A stretch of 64,000 nucleotides of DNA from NCBI GenBank assembly GCA_032622095.1, contig CP136068.1, forward strand, positions 161,155,465-161,219,464, in the 5' to 3' direction. This document shows, in pieces, positions 43,156 to 55,075 of the stretch. How positions within the stretch are numbered: position 1 is the stretch's first letter; each line of letters starts with the position of its first letter. The notes under the pieces are model-generated. The model did not search any database, had not been told where the DNA came from, and worked only from the letters and a program-made list of their open reading frames with translations. This stretch comes from Siphonodentalium dalli. Lineage: Eukaryota > Mollusca > Scaphopoda > Gadilida > Siphonodentaliidae. The translations under genes were made by a program, and so were the position numbers.

Positions 43156-44520
43156 CTGTGTTGTTATTACTACAGTAGTATACAGATCTGTGTTCTGTGA
43201 TATATGATCAAGTGTTCAATTTCAATTGTATGAGTGTGTTAATCATGTTTATTAAAGAATTCAATATCAGACTGCTTTTTGAAACAATAAACTACTGCTG
43301 AGAAGACATGGTGAAGGGGTCCTGAATGATGGGAAAGGGGGTCCACTTCAGGAATTCCGACTTCACCCCCTTGGGTCCAAATTTTTTAACTGGTTTCACC
43401 AACATTTCCAACCGGAGTAAAATTTGATTTGCATCTCTATTTTCAACTTGATCTCCACAAAAAGGGTAATATGGTTTGTACTCCTACCCTATACATACCC
43501 ACCTCCCCGTTGGGGTTTTGCAACTGAGTTGAAAAGTGGAGCTCCAAAAAAGTTTCTAGATTCCCATTAAAAACCTAAAATTGGGCTAAATTGCAGTGGG
43601 AAATGTCATAATTTTACTGATGTTCCCACTACAAAAATGAGGGGGGTCCGTGGGGAGTTTACATCATGTACATCCTCAGTCTGGGTGAACGTCGACTCTA
43701 TATTTGAAATATAGAGTCTGGAGCTTATGTGGCCAAAACCATTTCTATTCAGCGAAGAGCTTCCCCAAAATGACGTCACGGATTAAAAAAAATACACATC
43801 GATGATTGACAGGTGTCCCCACGTGTTATTTGTTGTGCTTCGCAATAGCAATGGCCTGTGTCGCCACATAAACTTACAGCAGATAATATTTGTCGTGTGT
43901 GCGACTATTCTTTTTCGGGAGATGAACTCGCTGCATCAACCGGAAAGCTGCATCCGAGAGCAAAAAATAAGGTCGTCATCAAAAATGATGCTTTAGAACT
44001 ATTTAAAAGCATAAAATTAAGTCATTTCCTCGGTGTTAACTTTCAGATGACTTTTTTACGACAAATAATTTGATTTGCAAACCATGGTACAATAAAGTAA
44101 ATCAAATACACGGACATGAGTGAGTTCTATTTATATTTATGGGAGGCCAAGTTGGTACCATGCGCAGGCCTATCTATCAGGTCTAGCACATCCTTCAAAT
44201 TAATCCGAATATATAATTTCGAAGCCATTGTTGTCTCTGTTGTATTTGCAAGCATCGCTTTCGATCGGAGAAATTCCGCTCTGTTACTATATTTAGAGGT
44301 GACATTATGGGAGTCTCCGCCCTCTAACACTTGTTTATTAACCCATACGGTTTCATTGGACGGAAAATAATTTACGCAATCAATCAGATTACGGAATCCC
44401 GAGGACTTGGAAATGAGATAGCGATGTTATCCGTCAGACCTTATATTCAATGTTGTAATGAATATTTAGGTATGAGTTTACTCAGACTGGTACATCCTCT
44501 AATTATACAATAATTTTATT
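43156..44520. other. No certain gene
   Basis: May contain the 3' region of the Crypton-like sequence: ATTAAAG near 43252 and CAATAAAC near 43286 are possible poly-A signals. Short frames (43858-44073, 44116-44370) show no domain. Confidence 0.4.
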
Positions 44521-44560
44521 CCAAAAATTTGGGTAAACATACAGATGGATAATAAAAATG

Positions 44561-44726
44561 TTATTATACAATGTTGTGTACAATATGAGTTTTTTCTTGC
44601 ACTCGTCCAGGTTGTGGTGAAAAGTCATATTGGACTCGACACTGCGTGTCTCGTCCAATATGACTTTTCACCACAACCTGGACTCGTACAAGAAAAACTC
44701 ATATTGTACACAACATTGTATAATAA
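44561..44726. repeat. Foldback element (80-bp arms)
   Basis: TTATTATACAATGTTGTGTA at the left pairs with TACACAACATTGTATAATAA at the right, and GTCCAGGTTGTGGTGAAAAG and CATATTGGACTCG with their complements, meeting at a centre near 44643. The left flank ATTCC(C)AAAATTTG and CATA(C/A)AGATGGATAA is shared with the foldback at 42276-42403, so both are one family. Confidence 0.88.
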
Positions 44727-45411
44727 CTTTATAATATTATATGACATCGATATGCATACTTATAATAGGCGTGCATGTGTATTGCAATCGAATTTAATTT
44801 GATATGTGCATAAATGCATACATATAAATAAATATATAGCTTATATCTTTGGAAAACGGTATTTCTATTGTTATATCGATCCTACTAACAGCATCATCTT
44901 TTGTATAAATAGTTCAAGTGTCAACTCTTACAAAAGGCAGCAAAGCCGGCAACCGTGAAATCTGAGCAACATAAGCATATTCCAGCGACTATGACAGTAT
45001 TCACATTACCAGGAACCTACGTCACCAACCAAACATCTGACCCAAATCGGCACTGATTTCAAATTTGTTAAAATCATATATACGCGTTTGTCTGAAGCCC
45101 TAACTTAGTACATGCCCTGTGGACAATGCAAATTCAAAAGCACGCAATTATTAAAACTGATATGTAACTGCAATTTACAATAACAATAGGTATCGGTTAT
45201 ATCTAGTATGTATATCTTTGAAAAAACAATTATTATCAAAATATCATAAATGAGAACGCTCTTTGGTAACTGTACGATATGTCAAATATTTCAACAAGTA
45301 TAAAAAATAAGTTATATTCAAAACAAAAACAATTCTTATCTATCATATCGTAATTGATAACGCTCTTTAATATATACCGATCTGTAAAATGATATTATTT
45401 TCCTTTTGCAG
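44727..45411. other. No gene seen
   Basis: AT-rich, ends at the acceptor TTTTCCTTTTGCAG. Confidence 0.45.
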
Positions 45412-45647
45412 ATTTGCGGACAGACGAAACACATTCTGACATCATTGCAAAGGTTCCGACGTTCTATTCCGTTAAAGCATCACTGTACAGATCCCGAGCA
45501 AAACTCCACCCAAAACTACCACGACCTCAGCAGAGAAAATACAGGAGCATCAACAACAGTCTTCGTCACTACAAGAGAGTTTATAGAGAAGGGCAGTTGG
45601 GAATGTTAGAATATTTAGATTCAGTCGGATATTTATCTGGCTATTGA
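45412..45647 (+). CDS. Possible terminal exon resembling FLYWCH/MULE-type proteins
   Basis: After TTCCTTTTGCAG a phase-1 frame reads LRTDETHSDIIAKV, then FYSVKASLYRSRAKLHPKLP and RPQQRKY, ending TGA at 45645-45647; AATAAA follows at 45711. LRTD..HSD followed by SLYR.R....P.LP resembles the end of a FLYWCH zinc finger and the linker before a MULE transposase domain in invertebrate proteins of that type. The similarity fades after RPQQRKY and no transposase core follows. It may be a relic of a transposon or the last exon of a domesticated gene. Judged by eye only. Confidence 0.35.
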
Positions 45648-45711
45648 AGACCTGATGTAATGATTATTATGTTATTGTAATTGTCGTATAAATGTATTAT
45701 GTTATATTATA

Positions 45712-46369
45712 ATAAACCGTTAAGTGCAACTGTTGTTCAAATGAAATACCGGTAAATCAGCCCAAATGAAAAAACTGTAAAAACAGTTAAAAACCTAAGT
45801 AACTGCCGATACAGAATATAAGCGGCAACTCTTTCATGTTGAGGATTATCACACCTACCTCCGAAACAATACCTGCCGATAAGTGAGAACATCTCATCGG
45901 TTGTGCCTTGATTGTGAACATCAAACACACCTCAACCATGTAACAGATATGTGGAAATGCACATTTCTGTATCCATGCAATATCTGATTTATCTATTCAC
46001 TGCACGTCACCCACAGAGCCTGCCAGCCGAACGTCAACTTGACAAATTAATTCAGGCTCACACCAGATTCATCAGATATTATAAATATCGTATGAGTTAT
46101 TTAAAAGTCGAGTTATTTAAAAGTCGGTCAGTGTGGACCGGCCTTATTTCAATTAAATTATTTATATTCGTTGATTACATTTCATGTAGGTTTTATATCT
46201 TGGCTGTTCTCAAAGCAGCATTTTTTATATCTTGGCTGTTCTCAAAGCAGCATTGCTGTTCCTTTTTGTTATTCTGTTTATATGTGTTAGAACAACGGCC
46301 AGTTTCTTAACGATTCTGACCCCAATCGAGCACTCCCGCACTAATTTTGGGGTTTTTTATTTGTATATA
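45712..46369. other. No gene recognised
   Basis: Short frames only (for example 45951-46310). A direct duplication of TTTTATATCTTGGCTGTTCT with CAAAGCAGCAT lies at 46190-46251. Confidence 0.4.
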
Positions 46370-46507
46370 TATTGTTACGTCTTAGTCTAATTCACTGTCA
46401 TTTCTAATCACAGTTGCTTCAATCGATTTTGATAATCTGTTTCTTCTTGCCGTGATATGTCTTTGTTGCTAAAACGACGTTAAACCCCAATCAATCAATC
46501 AATCAAT
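46370..46507 (+). mobile_element. 3' tail of a LINE or SINE with (AATC)n end
   Basis: The stretch TTGTTGCTAAAACGACGTTA, AACCCC, then five AATC repeats looks like the conserved 3' tail of non-LTR elements and SINEs I know from molluscan genomes. The 5' limit is uncertain and no coding part was recognised. Confidence 0.55.
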
Positions 46508-48395
46508 TCATCCACTGCATGCTTTTCCGATAGCAGCTACCCGAACGTCTCCAACAACGGTTTACACAATACGTTTTGGGACGTACATGTATGATCCTAA
46601 CCCTGAGTTATATTAGTTCAAATTAAAGTCTGCATAGAATATATAATTGATTGATATTTCTATTGTCCTTGCTTATTTTAGAGAGTGTACACTGTGATAT
46701 GTTGTTGATTTTCGTCGATGCGCATTCAATGAACGGAGAGACCCATCTGGGCTGCGAAAATATTCAGTGTGACTTGGTATGAAGAAAGACAACTTGCTCA
46801 AATCATGTGTTACTTAAACAACTCGGAACCCGTTTTACCGACTTAATATGCAGCAAAACAACATAATATAAATCGCGTATTACTTCACCAACTCGTAACC
46901 CGTTTACACGGACTTCAGATGCAGCAAGACAACTTACTCAAATCGTGTATTATACTTCAGTGGGTACAATACCCTGAATCCGGTCAGTTATGGCATCATC
47001 TTTTATACTCAACACAACACTGAATCAATTTGAGCCATGGATTAGTGTCAAATACATTATTGTGCGCTATGAACGATGCAAACAACATTGTAATTATAAT
47101 GAAAATGTATTAATGACTGGAATCTGTTTCATATTATAGTAAGTATAATCGTGGTGTTCTATGGATCATTATCGTTTGTCTCTAATCCGAAAACAGATAT
47201 GACTTCGGGGGAGGGGCGTGACAAAATTTGCAGACACAGGGTAGTAAGAAAATATTTCCGCTATCTGACCACCCACCGCCAACCTCTGTGCATTTAAAAA
47301 AAAAAATTCCAGGTAAACTTTTTGGGACCCACCCCTAAAATTAGTAAATAAATCAGAATAAAATGAAAACAAATTATGTCAACCTGGTTCTTTCTGGAAA
47401 TGACTATTTAACATATTCCAACATATTAATACAACCCATATTAGCATTGGAGTGGTAGTAGTATGATTGTAAGCAAATTCATAAAAATCAGATCCCATAG
47501 ATATCTACTTCCAATCTTGTTGCCAACATTGAAATACTTCTAAGTGAATATATAAAGATATAATATTAGACATGTAACAGTTACCTCATTTATAATGGTG
47601 AATTATTGTGCACATACCGTGTTAAAGTTTGTTGGCAAATGCACTCCATGTGGCAACCCGAAGGACTGGGCAGTATGTCAGTGAGTGTTTATGTATGATG
47701 TACCTACAGTACCATCCTATACAAAATTTCCGACATCGAATAACCCACCCACCCATCCCTGTGCTTGGTCCTTTTCTGTAGATCCCCCCAATGACCTCGG
47801 AAAATCTGTTTCATATTATATTAAGTCTAACAGCTAGCAAGACCAGCGACATCGGAATCTGATAAACATAAGCAAAATATGGCAACCAGAATAAGAGTAT
47901 CATTGTATTAGTCCAAATAAACGTCTCCGTATAACATTTCAATTGATTGACATTTCTAGTGTACGTGTTGTTCTGATAAAATTTGTGAAGTGACACGTTG
48001 TAGACACACTTGGGTGATATCGGTTTCTCGCAGAACACAAGCTTCACCAGCAACAATTTACTCGAGAGACTGTTGAAATGTACAATGTGATAGTATAAGT
48101 GAAATGACGTTTAATTATTAAACACAAATCAATGGTATATATTTGCATCAATCTCCGGTTTGTCCCTCTTTGTGTGAAACATCCAATAACCCCATATAAG
48201 AAACTCATCGTCCCAATAGGAACGCCCACATAGGTTATTGGTCTAACACGTGGAATCACCTTAGGACGTTTTCCTCTTAGCCACTCCTCACCCAAATCAG
48301 TTGGGTAAGTTATTCGTATCACAGCACGAAGTATATTCCACACGTATTGTGAAGTATACAATTTGTGAGTGTTTTGATTCATGTGACACAGCCAA
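46508..48395. other. No gene seen; upstream region of the PAN gene
   Basis: CAACTCG(G/T)AACCCGTTTACA-type words repeat at 46810-46920. A C-rich block (47200-47345) resembles blocks at 47735-47800, 50870-50985 and 51620-51690 (GGGACCCACCCCC..AAAA-type), a dispersed unknown repeat. No promoter element can be named. Confidence 0.4.
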
Positions 48396-48762
48396 AATGG
48401 AAGACTTCCTTATTTGTGATCCCTGTGATACGAAACAGATAAAGGAACGGAGGTTTCCCAAAGTGAGGGAAAATAAAGGACTTAAATTGTGTTGGTTCTG
48501 GGATCAGTTGAAATTCGGATTGTTGTGTGGATTGCTGTTCAATGTTGTCGGTGTTTGTGCCCATCCTTTCGAATCCCAAGCGGATGGTTTTCTGACTGAA
48601 ACAAAGCTTTCAAATGTCAAGAGATGTGAGACAATGTGCACGAGACATGCGGACTGTACCAAGATCGGATACAATGTTAAAACAAAGATGTGCGTTCTCC
48701 TGCAGCCAGTGGACTCTGGAGGTGCACAACCGTCAAATGAGTGGTTCATGCTAGACACAAAG
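48396..48762 (+). CDS. First coding exon of a PAN/apple-like membrane or secreted protein
   Basis: ATG in good context (CAAAATGG) opens a frame with MEDFLICDPCDTKQIKERR, a basic stretch, then a hydrophobic segment LKFGLLCGLLFNVVGVCA (residues about 40-57) that could be a signal-anchor or late signal peptide. After it comes FLTETKLSNVKRCETMCTRH, ADCTKIGYNVKTKMCVLL: the C-x3-C-x5-C...C spacing of PAN/apple modules. The exon ends ACAAAG|GTAAGA, a perfect donor, 122 codons in. An upstream in-frame start (48301) exists, but its context is weaker. Later exons were not found in the window. The function is unknown; PAN modules bind protein or carbohydrate outside the cell. Confidence 0.65.
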
Positions 48763-48807
48763 GTAAGACTGTAGTGTTGTTGTAAACTAAAATCGTAAGA
48801 TGCATCT

Positions 48808-48918
48808 AATGGTGTGAGAGTTGGTTGCTAATGGTGTGAGACTTGGTTGCTAATGGTGTGAGACTTGGTTGCTAATGGTGTGAGACTTGGTTGCTAATGG
48901 TGTGAGAGTTGGTTGCCG
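48808..48918. repeat. 22-bp tandem repeat, five copies
   Basis: CTAATGGTGTGAGACTTGGT followed by TG recurs five times just inside the first intron of the PAN gene. Confidence 0.95.
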
Positions 48919-49114
48919 ATGTGCTTGAATGGGCACCGCTTTATGGGTGACATTTCAAATAAAAAACATCGCAGCTGATTCAAACCCCCATAATTCGAAC
49001 ATAAATGCCTAGTGACGCGTTTTTCATAAATGGAAGCAAATGAAAAACATTTTCAATATAAATTGCTCTGGATTTCATCCAGCGAATGCTCAAAGATCAA
49101 CGGCTTCATTACAA

Positions 49115-50290
49115 TACTGGCGTTATATATCCTCAATATACGCTCTATATGGACCTAAAATACGAATTTTAGAACAGTCCAAATCGGGAATATTTTCACA
49201 CGAAATAATCCCATATTGGCAGAATTTAATCTACCCTTTTGCTCCGATAGGACTTTCCACATATACGTTCTTTATAATAGTTTTCACTGCTGCCCGCACC
49301 ATTCGACAGAATAATGGGTATATTGTCACTGTGGCCTTATTTGAGAATCAAATAACTCCAAAATGAACCTTGTGTGATTATATAGGTCCAATATGAACCA
49401 GTATATACGAGGATATCACACAATATGAGCAGGGTTGAGGCTGCCGATTGTCAATTTAGCAAATTGTTAAACAAAAGTGAATTTGCAACAATAGAAATCC
49501 GATTTGCAACAAAGACTGCAACACATCATCGCTTAAATATCGCAGATAATCGACCTTTACTGCGAAATATGTGCATAATGTGATTATATGATTCTGAAAG
49601 AAGCCGATAATGGACACATGTCCGTCATTCCGTTTTATGGTGCGGGCCACACTGAAAACACATGTTAACCCTTTACCCAACAAACCGGCCAAAACCGGCC
49701 AAATAAAGCTTCAACAGCCTAAAATATCTTCGGTCTATCTCAATAGAACCATACAAATATGGATATCATTGGAACCGGCTCCTTGACCACATTGTGATAG
49801 TTACAGTTATACCCTGTGCCAATGCATTCTCTTATATGTGCGAGTCGACCATAGGTCGCCTCGCATATATAAGAGAATGCATTGGCCTAAAAAAAATCTT
49901 TTTTTTAACACTTTTTACCATTTTTTCTTACATTCTTTAACAAATTTATAATTTTTAATGTGTTTAGCCAATGCATTCTCTTATATATGCGAGGCGACCT
50001 ATGGTCGACTCGCATATATAAGAGAATGCATTGGCACAGGGCCGTTCTGTTGGGTAAAGGGTTAAAGAACGTAGTACATCTGCTTAGTCGTGATTTGGCT
50101 TATTTGTGTCATTGTCCGCACATAACGAATCTATAATTGGTGTACTGTGAGTCGATAATGTGACTAAAACGCTCTCATGCTTAGTTCATTATCGACTCAA
50201 AATGAGGCGATTCTACACAGTTCAACGACATAAAACAAATTTTATAATAAGCAGATAATGTGCGGGTTTACGGAAAACAGCCTGAACACT
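49115..50290. repeat. Dispersed inverted family, copy 1 (holds the TTAA MITE)
   Basis: GTTTTCACTGCTGCCCGCAC with CATTCGACAGAATAATGG (49282 onward) reappears inverted at 49605-49660 as CCGTTTTATGGTGCGGGCCA. ATATCCTCAATATACGCTCT (49128) is shared with 54561. The right part (TGGCTTATTTGTGTCATTGT, AGATAATGTGCGGGTTT) is shared with 52.9-53.05 kb. Family name and class unknown; non-coding. Confidence 0.75.
49669..50061. mobile_element. TTAA-type MITE (piggyBac-like) with twin-hairpin module, second copy
   Basis: CCCTTTACCCAACA...TGTTGGGTAAAGGG with TTAA at 49665-49668 and 50062-50065. Hairpins at 49819-49885 and 49968-50034. Opposite orientation to the copy at 37093-37543: the asymmetric block with GAAGCTTTATT-type sequence is now on the left. 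The spacer between hairpins is shorter (82 bp compared with 140). No transposase. Confidence 0.93.
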
Positions 50291-52159
50291 GGCACTTACA
50301 TGTTGGCTTTTGGCAAATGATCCCCATCTGGCATATAATAAAGCTTGCAGCCAATTAATCGGAAACAAAACACATATTTCTATCCAGTCGCAACATTTCT
50401 AATTGAAAGCGTGTAATGGGTTCGCGGCTTATATCATATCGACACATTGTATCGCTGGAGTGAATTTGTTTCTAATTTCTACTCGAGTATAACACATAAT
50501 AGGCTATTAACTCCAGTTTGACAAACAATAGTCAAACAAAGGTCTTGCGAAGTATAACTCTTCAGGAAACTGTCTTTTGATAGTAGGTGTGAGATAACTT
50601 ATCATGAATATGTGCTCTTCATAATTCAGTTATGACAATAATAACATATGATTCGTAAGCATTTTGAAGATACTCAATTCAAAAGAGGCACCAAAATATA
50701 TGGGTAGGAAAAAAATTGGCAAAAGAAAATCAAAAGTGGTTAAACAAATTATAAAATTGGCAACAAGTGTTGGCAACTGGGAATTGTTGGGCAGCACAAA
50801 TATGAATATTTAGTTATTCGCTCTTTAAAATAACCCGCTATGTCGGGGGGTCTGGAAAAAATTGCACATATAAGGCCCAAAAAGTTATTTTCCGAACTCG
50901 AGGGACCCACCACCCATTTGTGCAAACAAAATATTTTTTTCCTCCAAATGTTTGGGGACCCACCCCCTTTCTCATGTTTTTATCAAAATTTCAGAGTTTT
51001 TTTTAGCAGTTCTTCAATAACTGTGTTAACTGTCTTTCAATCCCATTCCACTATCATTTTTGGTACGGGTATAGACCAGCATGAGCGAACGAAAATGTAC
51101 ATATCACAGGTTTCGCCCATCAATGCATGCCAGAGTAATTGTCCTTTATTGACTTGTAACAATATGCAAAATATTACTAATTTTGTCTATTGGTACTGAT
51201 TGGTACATGTAAATGTACAAATATTTTGCTGCATTTTATGATAATCACTGATAATCGCCATTAATTGTGAGCGTCGGCTGTCGTCGGGGGGCATAGGCCT
51301 GAAATGTTATAATAGTTGTTGCCGGGAGCGCTTTTCGAAAGTATCAGACAGTCACATATTAAATAATCTGATAACGCTGGATAACGATGTACCAGTACTT
51401 ATTGTAGTATGTCATCATCTGATGGGTTCAAAAAGCATTTGAAATCCAGAATGTTGCCATATCTGAGGCTAAAGAGTTACTATAGCTGCCTATATATCCA
51501 TATACCAACAATCATGGTACTAACATGCTTACAAACAACATTACATGGTCAGTAATTGTAAATAGTTTGAAAAAATTCCATTTTGGAAATACATTACAAG
51601 CACGATTTTTTCGGGCTCTGGAACACCCACCCACCCCGACCCTATATACGGATTTTTTGTTTGCAGACCCCCCCCCCTGGCTGTGTTCTTATTTTCAAGT
51701 GAACAGGCTGACACGTTATGTAATTTTTATGTATGGGGTATTATGTATGGGGTGTTATTGGTCATATAGTTATCTTATTATTGGATGGGTGTATCATATA
51801 CCATTCTACCTTGAATATGTTTAGCTGTTTGGCTATAATGGACGGTGTTATCCTTCTTTCGAATGGCATGGACTGCATTTGCCATGTGGTGAATCTACGT
51901 GTTGGTGTGTTTATATGAGGCATATTTATTGATGTGCATGCACTTAAGAAATATATCTTGTCGCTCAAACATCAAATGATCAATTGACCAAGTGGCGTCA
52001 TAAATTCGTAACATTTGACTGGCTGCTGGACAGTGTTCTCGCTCTGGTCAGTTGCTCTGCTGTAGCAGCATGTTTTCCTGATATATTTCGGCTGTAAAAC
52101 TAGTTGTTTGTTTAAAATTTCATTTGCAAATATTAGCAAGTGTCTTGTTGATTTCTCTA
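50291..52159. other. Intron or intergenic, no gene seen
   Basis: Short frames only. C-rich words (50900-50985, 51620-51690) belong to the dispersed repeat noted at 47.2 kb. Confidence 0.45.
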
Positions 52160-52765
52160 GGTACTTACGTACTGAAGTACTGATGGTTAGTCAGCAGTAT
52201 GGTCACTTATGTAATGAAGTACTGATTGTTATTTATCAGTATGGTTATTGCTGATTTATCTAGGTACTTATGTACTGACGTACTCATGGCTAGTTAGCAG
52301 TATAGTTACTTATGTGATGAAGTAATGATGGTTAGTTAGCAGTATGGTACTGAATTATTGCTGGTTTGTTAGCTATATGTACAGACGTACTGATGGTTAT
52401 TTAGCAGTATGATTTATGTAGATACTTATGTACTGATGGGCAGTTTGCAGTATGATTTATCTAGGTACTTATGTATTGAAGTACTGATGATTAGCTAACA
52501 GTATATACTAAGGTACTCATAATTAGTTTGCAGTATGATTTCTCTCGGTACTTGTTTACTGAAGTACTGATGGTTAGTTAGCAGTATGGTTACCGTTGAT
52601 TTATCAAGGTAATTATGTACTGAAGTACTGATGGTTAGTTAGCAGTATGGTTATTGTTGATTTATGTAGGTAAATACGTACTGATGTTAGTTAGCAGTAT
52701 GGTTATTGTTGATTTATGTAGGTAACTATGTACTGAAGTACTGTTGTTAGTTAGCAGTATGGCAA
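52160..52765. repeat. Degenerate minisatellite, about ten copies
   Basis: Irregular units of about 48-68 bp built on TAGGTACTTATGTACTGAAG, TACTGATGGTTAGTTAGCAG and TATGGTTATTGTTGATTTAT. The GTAC-TTAT-GTAC part is a small inverted repeat. Confidence 0.9.
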
Positions 52766-53050
52766 ATTCGCACATAATCGACCTATAATATGGAATAGGT
52801 ATATAATGTGATTATTTGATTCTGAAATAAGCAGATATTGGAGTCTTGGCCGTTATTTCATTTTATGGCGTGGACCACAACGAAAATAGATGTTAAAGAG
52901 CGCACACCTGAAAAGTCGTCGGTTGGCTTATTTATGTCATTGTGCACACACAATCTGCTTAGAATCGCCTCATTATGATTCGAAAATTTGACTAAAATGC
53001 TCTATTTTTCAGCACATTATCGATAATGTGCGGGTTTTCGGGAGAACAGG
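52766..53050. repeat. Dispersed inverted family, copy 2, with empty TTAA site
   Basis: Parallel to 49530-49668 plus 50062-50290 but without the MITE: TAATGTGATTAT.TGATTCTGAAA, CCGTTATTTCATTTTATGGC, GAAAATAGATGTTAAAGAGC, TTGGCTTATTTATGTCATTG, AATGTGCGGGTTTTCGG. The TTAA at 52893-52896 is the un-inserted target. Confidence 0.8.
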
Positions 53051-54554
53051 CTCTCATACCCGAAGGAATGTTGATGAAATTCCCTCTATGCCGTAATAAG
53101 TATCGAATATTTTCCGTGTACATTTTAGTAACGCGGTTATAGGCGAGATCATATCACTCGATGATTCTGTCATTTCTATGGCGGAAAATCAATCAAACAT
53201 TTAGGTTATCGAGAAATAACCTTAATTGATAAATGCGTGACAACCAACGGTGTTTTGTATTCCGTGGTTTGCCAGCTGATGATAAAAGTATTTACTGTTA
53301 GCACGGAGAATATATTAGTATCGCATATATTCCCACACCTTCAATTTTCAACACGTTTGATTTACTATTTACAGTACATCTATATCACAATTGCCAATCA
53401 ATGATGTGGCATAATTTGGGAATTAACAATTATTGAAACTATCAACGTAGTATAGGTGTTGACAACATATATTTTACGAATACGGTTTAAGGGCTCAAAC
53501 CATTTCCCTCAAAATTGTATAGAATAAAAATAAAGGATTATGTTAACTTTTACTGCTAAACACAGCAACCGAGCCAACGGATGCACCATTTTAAAAGTGT
53601 TGTTCACGGTGGAGTACCTTCACTGTTGCTCATCTGTTCCCCGAACATCATTCCTGTCCCGTTTTATGTTCCACTTCGAAGTTGATTTTTGTTTACCTTC
53701 ATTGCGATATTTTGACACCATGGGGGCACCCGCACAGAAAAATATGAGCTGGACTATAATTTATCGCATTTAGAAATGTCGCCGTTTGGATAGAGGCTCG
53801 GTAGATAATACTCAACGGCTATGTGTGGAAATTATTTGGTTGCACGTTCTTAGTCATAGCGAAATTTATACTGATCACTTATACATCTCACATATTTCTC
53901 CAATGACCGACAAAATAGTGGAAATTTCGCTAGCATAAAATAGTTCTACACACCGTGATTGTAAATTACGATGAAATACATTTTTACAAACGAATCACGA
54001 CCTGTGTTGTTTCAAGTATTACTTGGAATCATTTAGAAATGACTGTTTTATTGAGTCATCACAGTTAACAAATGGGAGTACAAGATCGTAACCTGATGTT
54101 AGGCTATCACAAATTTAGAAAGTAATTTGGATCGTCAGCGAAGGGCCGAGTGAAATGTATAGCCAAAGGGTTTAATTTAGATTTTAATAGTATATATATG
54201 TGTTGTAGGAGCAGACAAAGCATATTTGCGCAAGGATATGTTGAATATTTGCCAAAAGTCAAAGCAACTGTCCCGGCATTTTCAGTGTTTTGCATGGAAT
54301 TTGGAGAAACGCTCTTTATTTTACCATGTCAGAAATAGACTACAATGTAACAATAAATCCTCTTCATGGTACCATGCTGAATAAACATCGGGACGAGATT
54401 GTTCTAAATGTTATAGCATCGACATGGTTCTCCCAAAAATAACAGCACGTTATCGGCTTATACTAGGATTAAGTGCCATTTCCTAGTCTGTTCTCGGGAA
54501 AATAAGCACTTAACGGTTGTGTTTTAATGAGCGAAAAAAGCTGATATTATAATT
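53051..54554. other. No gene seen
   Basis: Short frames only. GGAATCATTTAGAAATGACT (54026) recurs at 56430, evidence of another dispersed repeat. Confidence 0.45.
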
Positions 54555-54980
54555 ATTTATCCTCAATATACGCTCTGTGTGGACCTAAACCAGTCCAATA
54601 TGGTACTATTTCCATACAATATATACCCATATTGGCATTATTTATCTACCTGTTTTCATCGACATGACTTACCAGAATCACGCTCTTTATAATGTGTTTT
54701 CATTGCGGCCCGCGCAATTCAACCGAATAACGAGTATAAGCTCACTCTATGTTTTTTTCATAATGAAATAAGTCGAAAGTGAATCTACATGTATGTGAAT
54801 ATTTAGGCCCAATGTGAACGTATTTGCATTATCGACTCATAATAACTTATTATAAGTTAATTATTGACGGACAATAACACGAATAAACCAACTCAGGACA
54901 GAGCAGATGTACGCTATTTAAAATGGGTTTTCACTGTGGCCCGCGCTATTAAACGGAATAACGGATATGGTTCGAATCGA
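54555..54980. repeat. Dispersed inverted family, copies 3 and 4
   Basis: TATCCTCAATATACGCTCTG, CATTGCGGCCCGCGCAATTC and, again at 54930, TTTTCACTGTGGCCCGCGCT with ATTAAACGGAATAACGGATA. Related to 49.1-49.7 and 52.8-53.0 kb. Confidence 0.7.
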
Positions 54981-55075
54981 CAGTTTAAACTAGTTTAAAC
55001 TGAACTCGATTTAGTAGTAAAACCATTGGGTTTTTAGTAGTAAAACCACTGGGTTTTAGTAGTAAAACCAAGTTT
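54981..55075. repeat. Perfect 22-bp palindrome and short tandem repeat
   Basis: 54981-55002 is a perfect palindrome (CAGTTTAAACT followed by its complement). It is followed by three copies of TTTAGTAGTAAAACCA(C/T)T-type units of 21-24 bp. TAGTTTAAACTA recurs near 56629, so the motif belongs to a larger scattered family. Confidence 0.85.
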
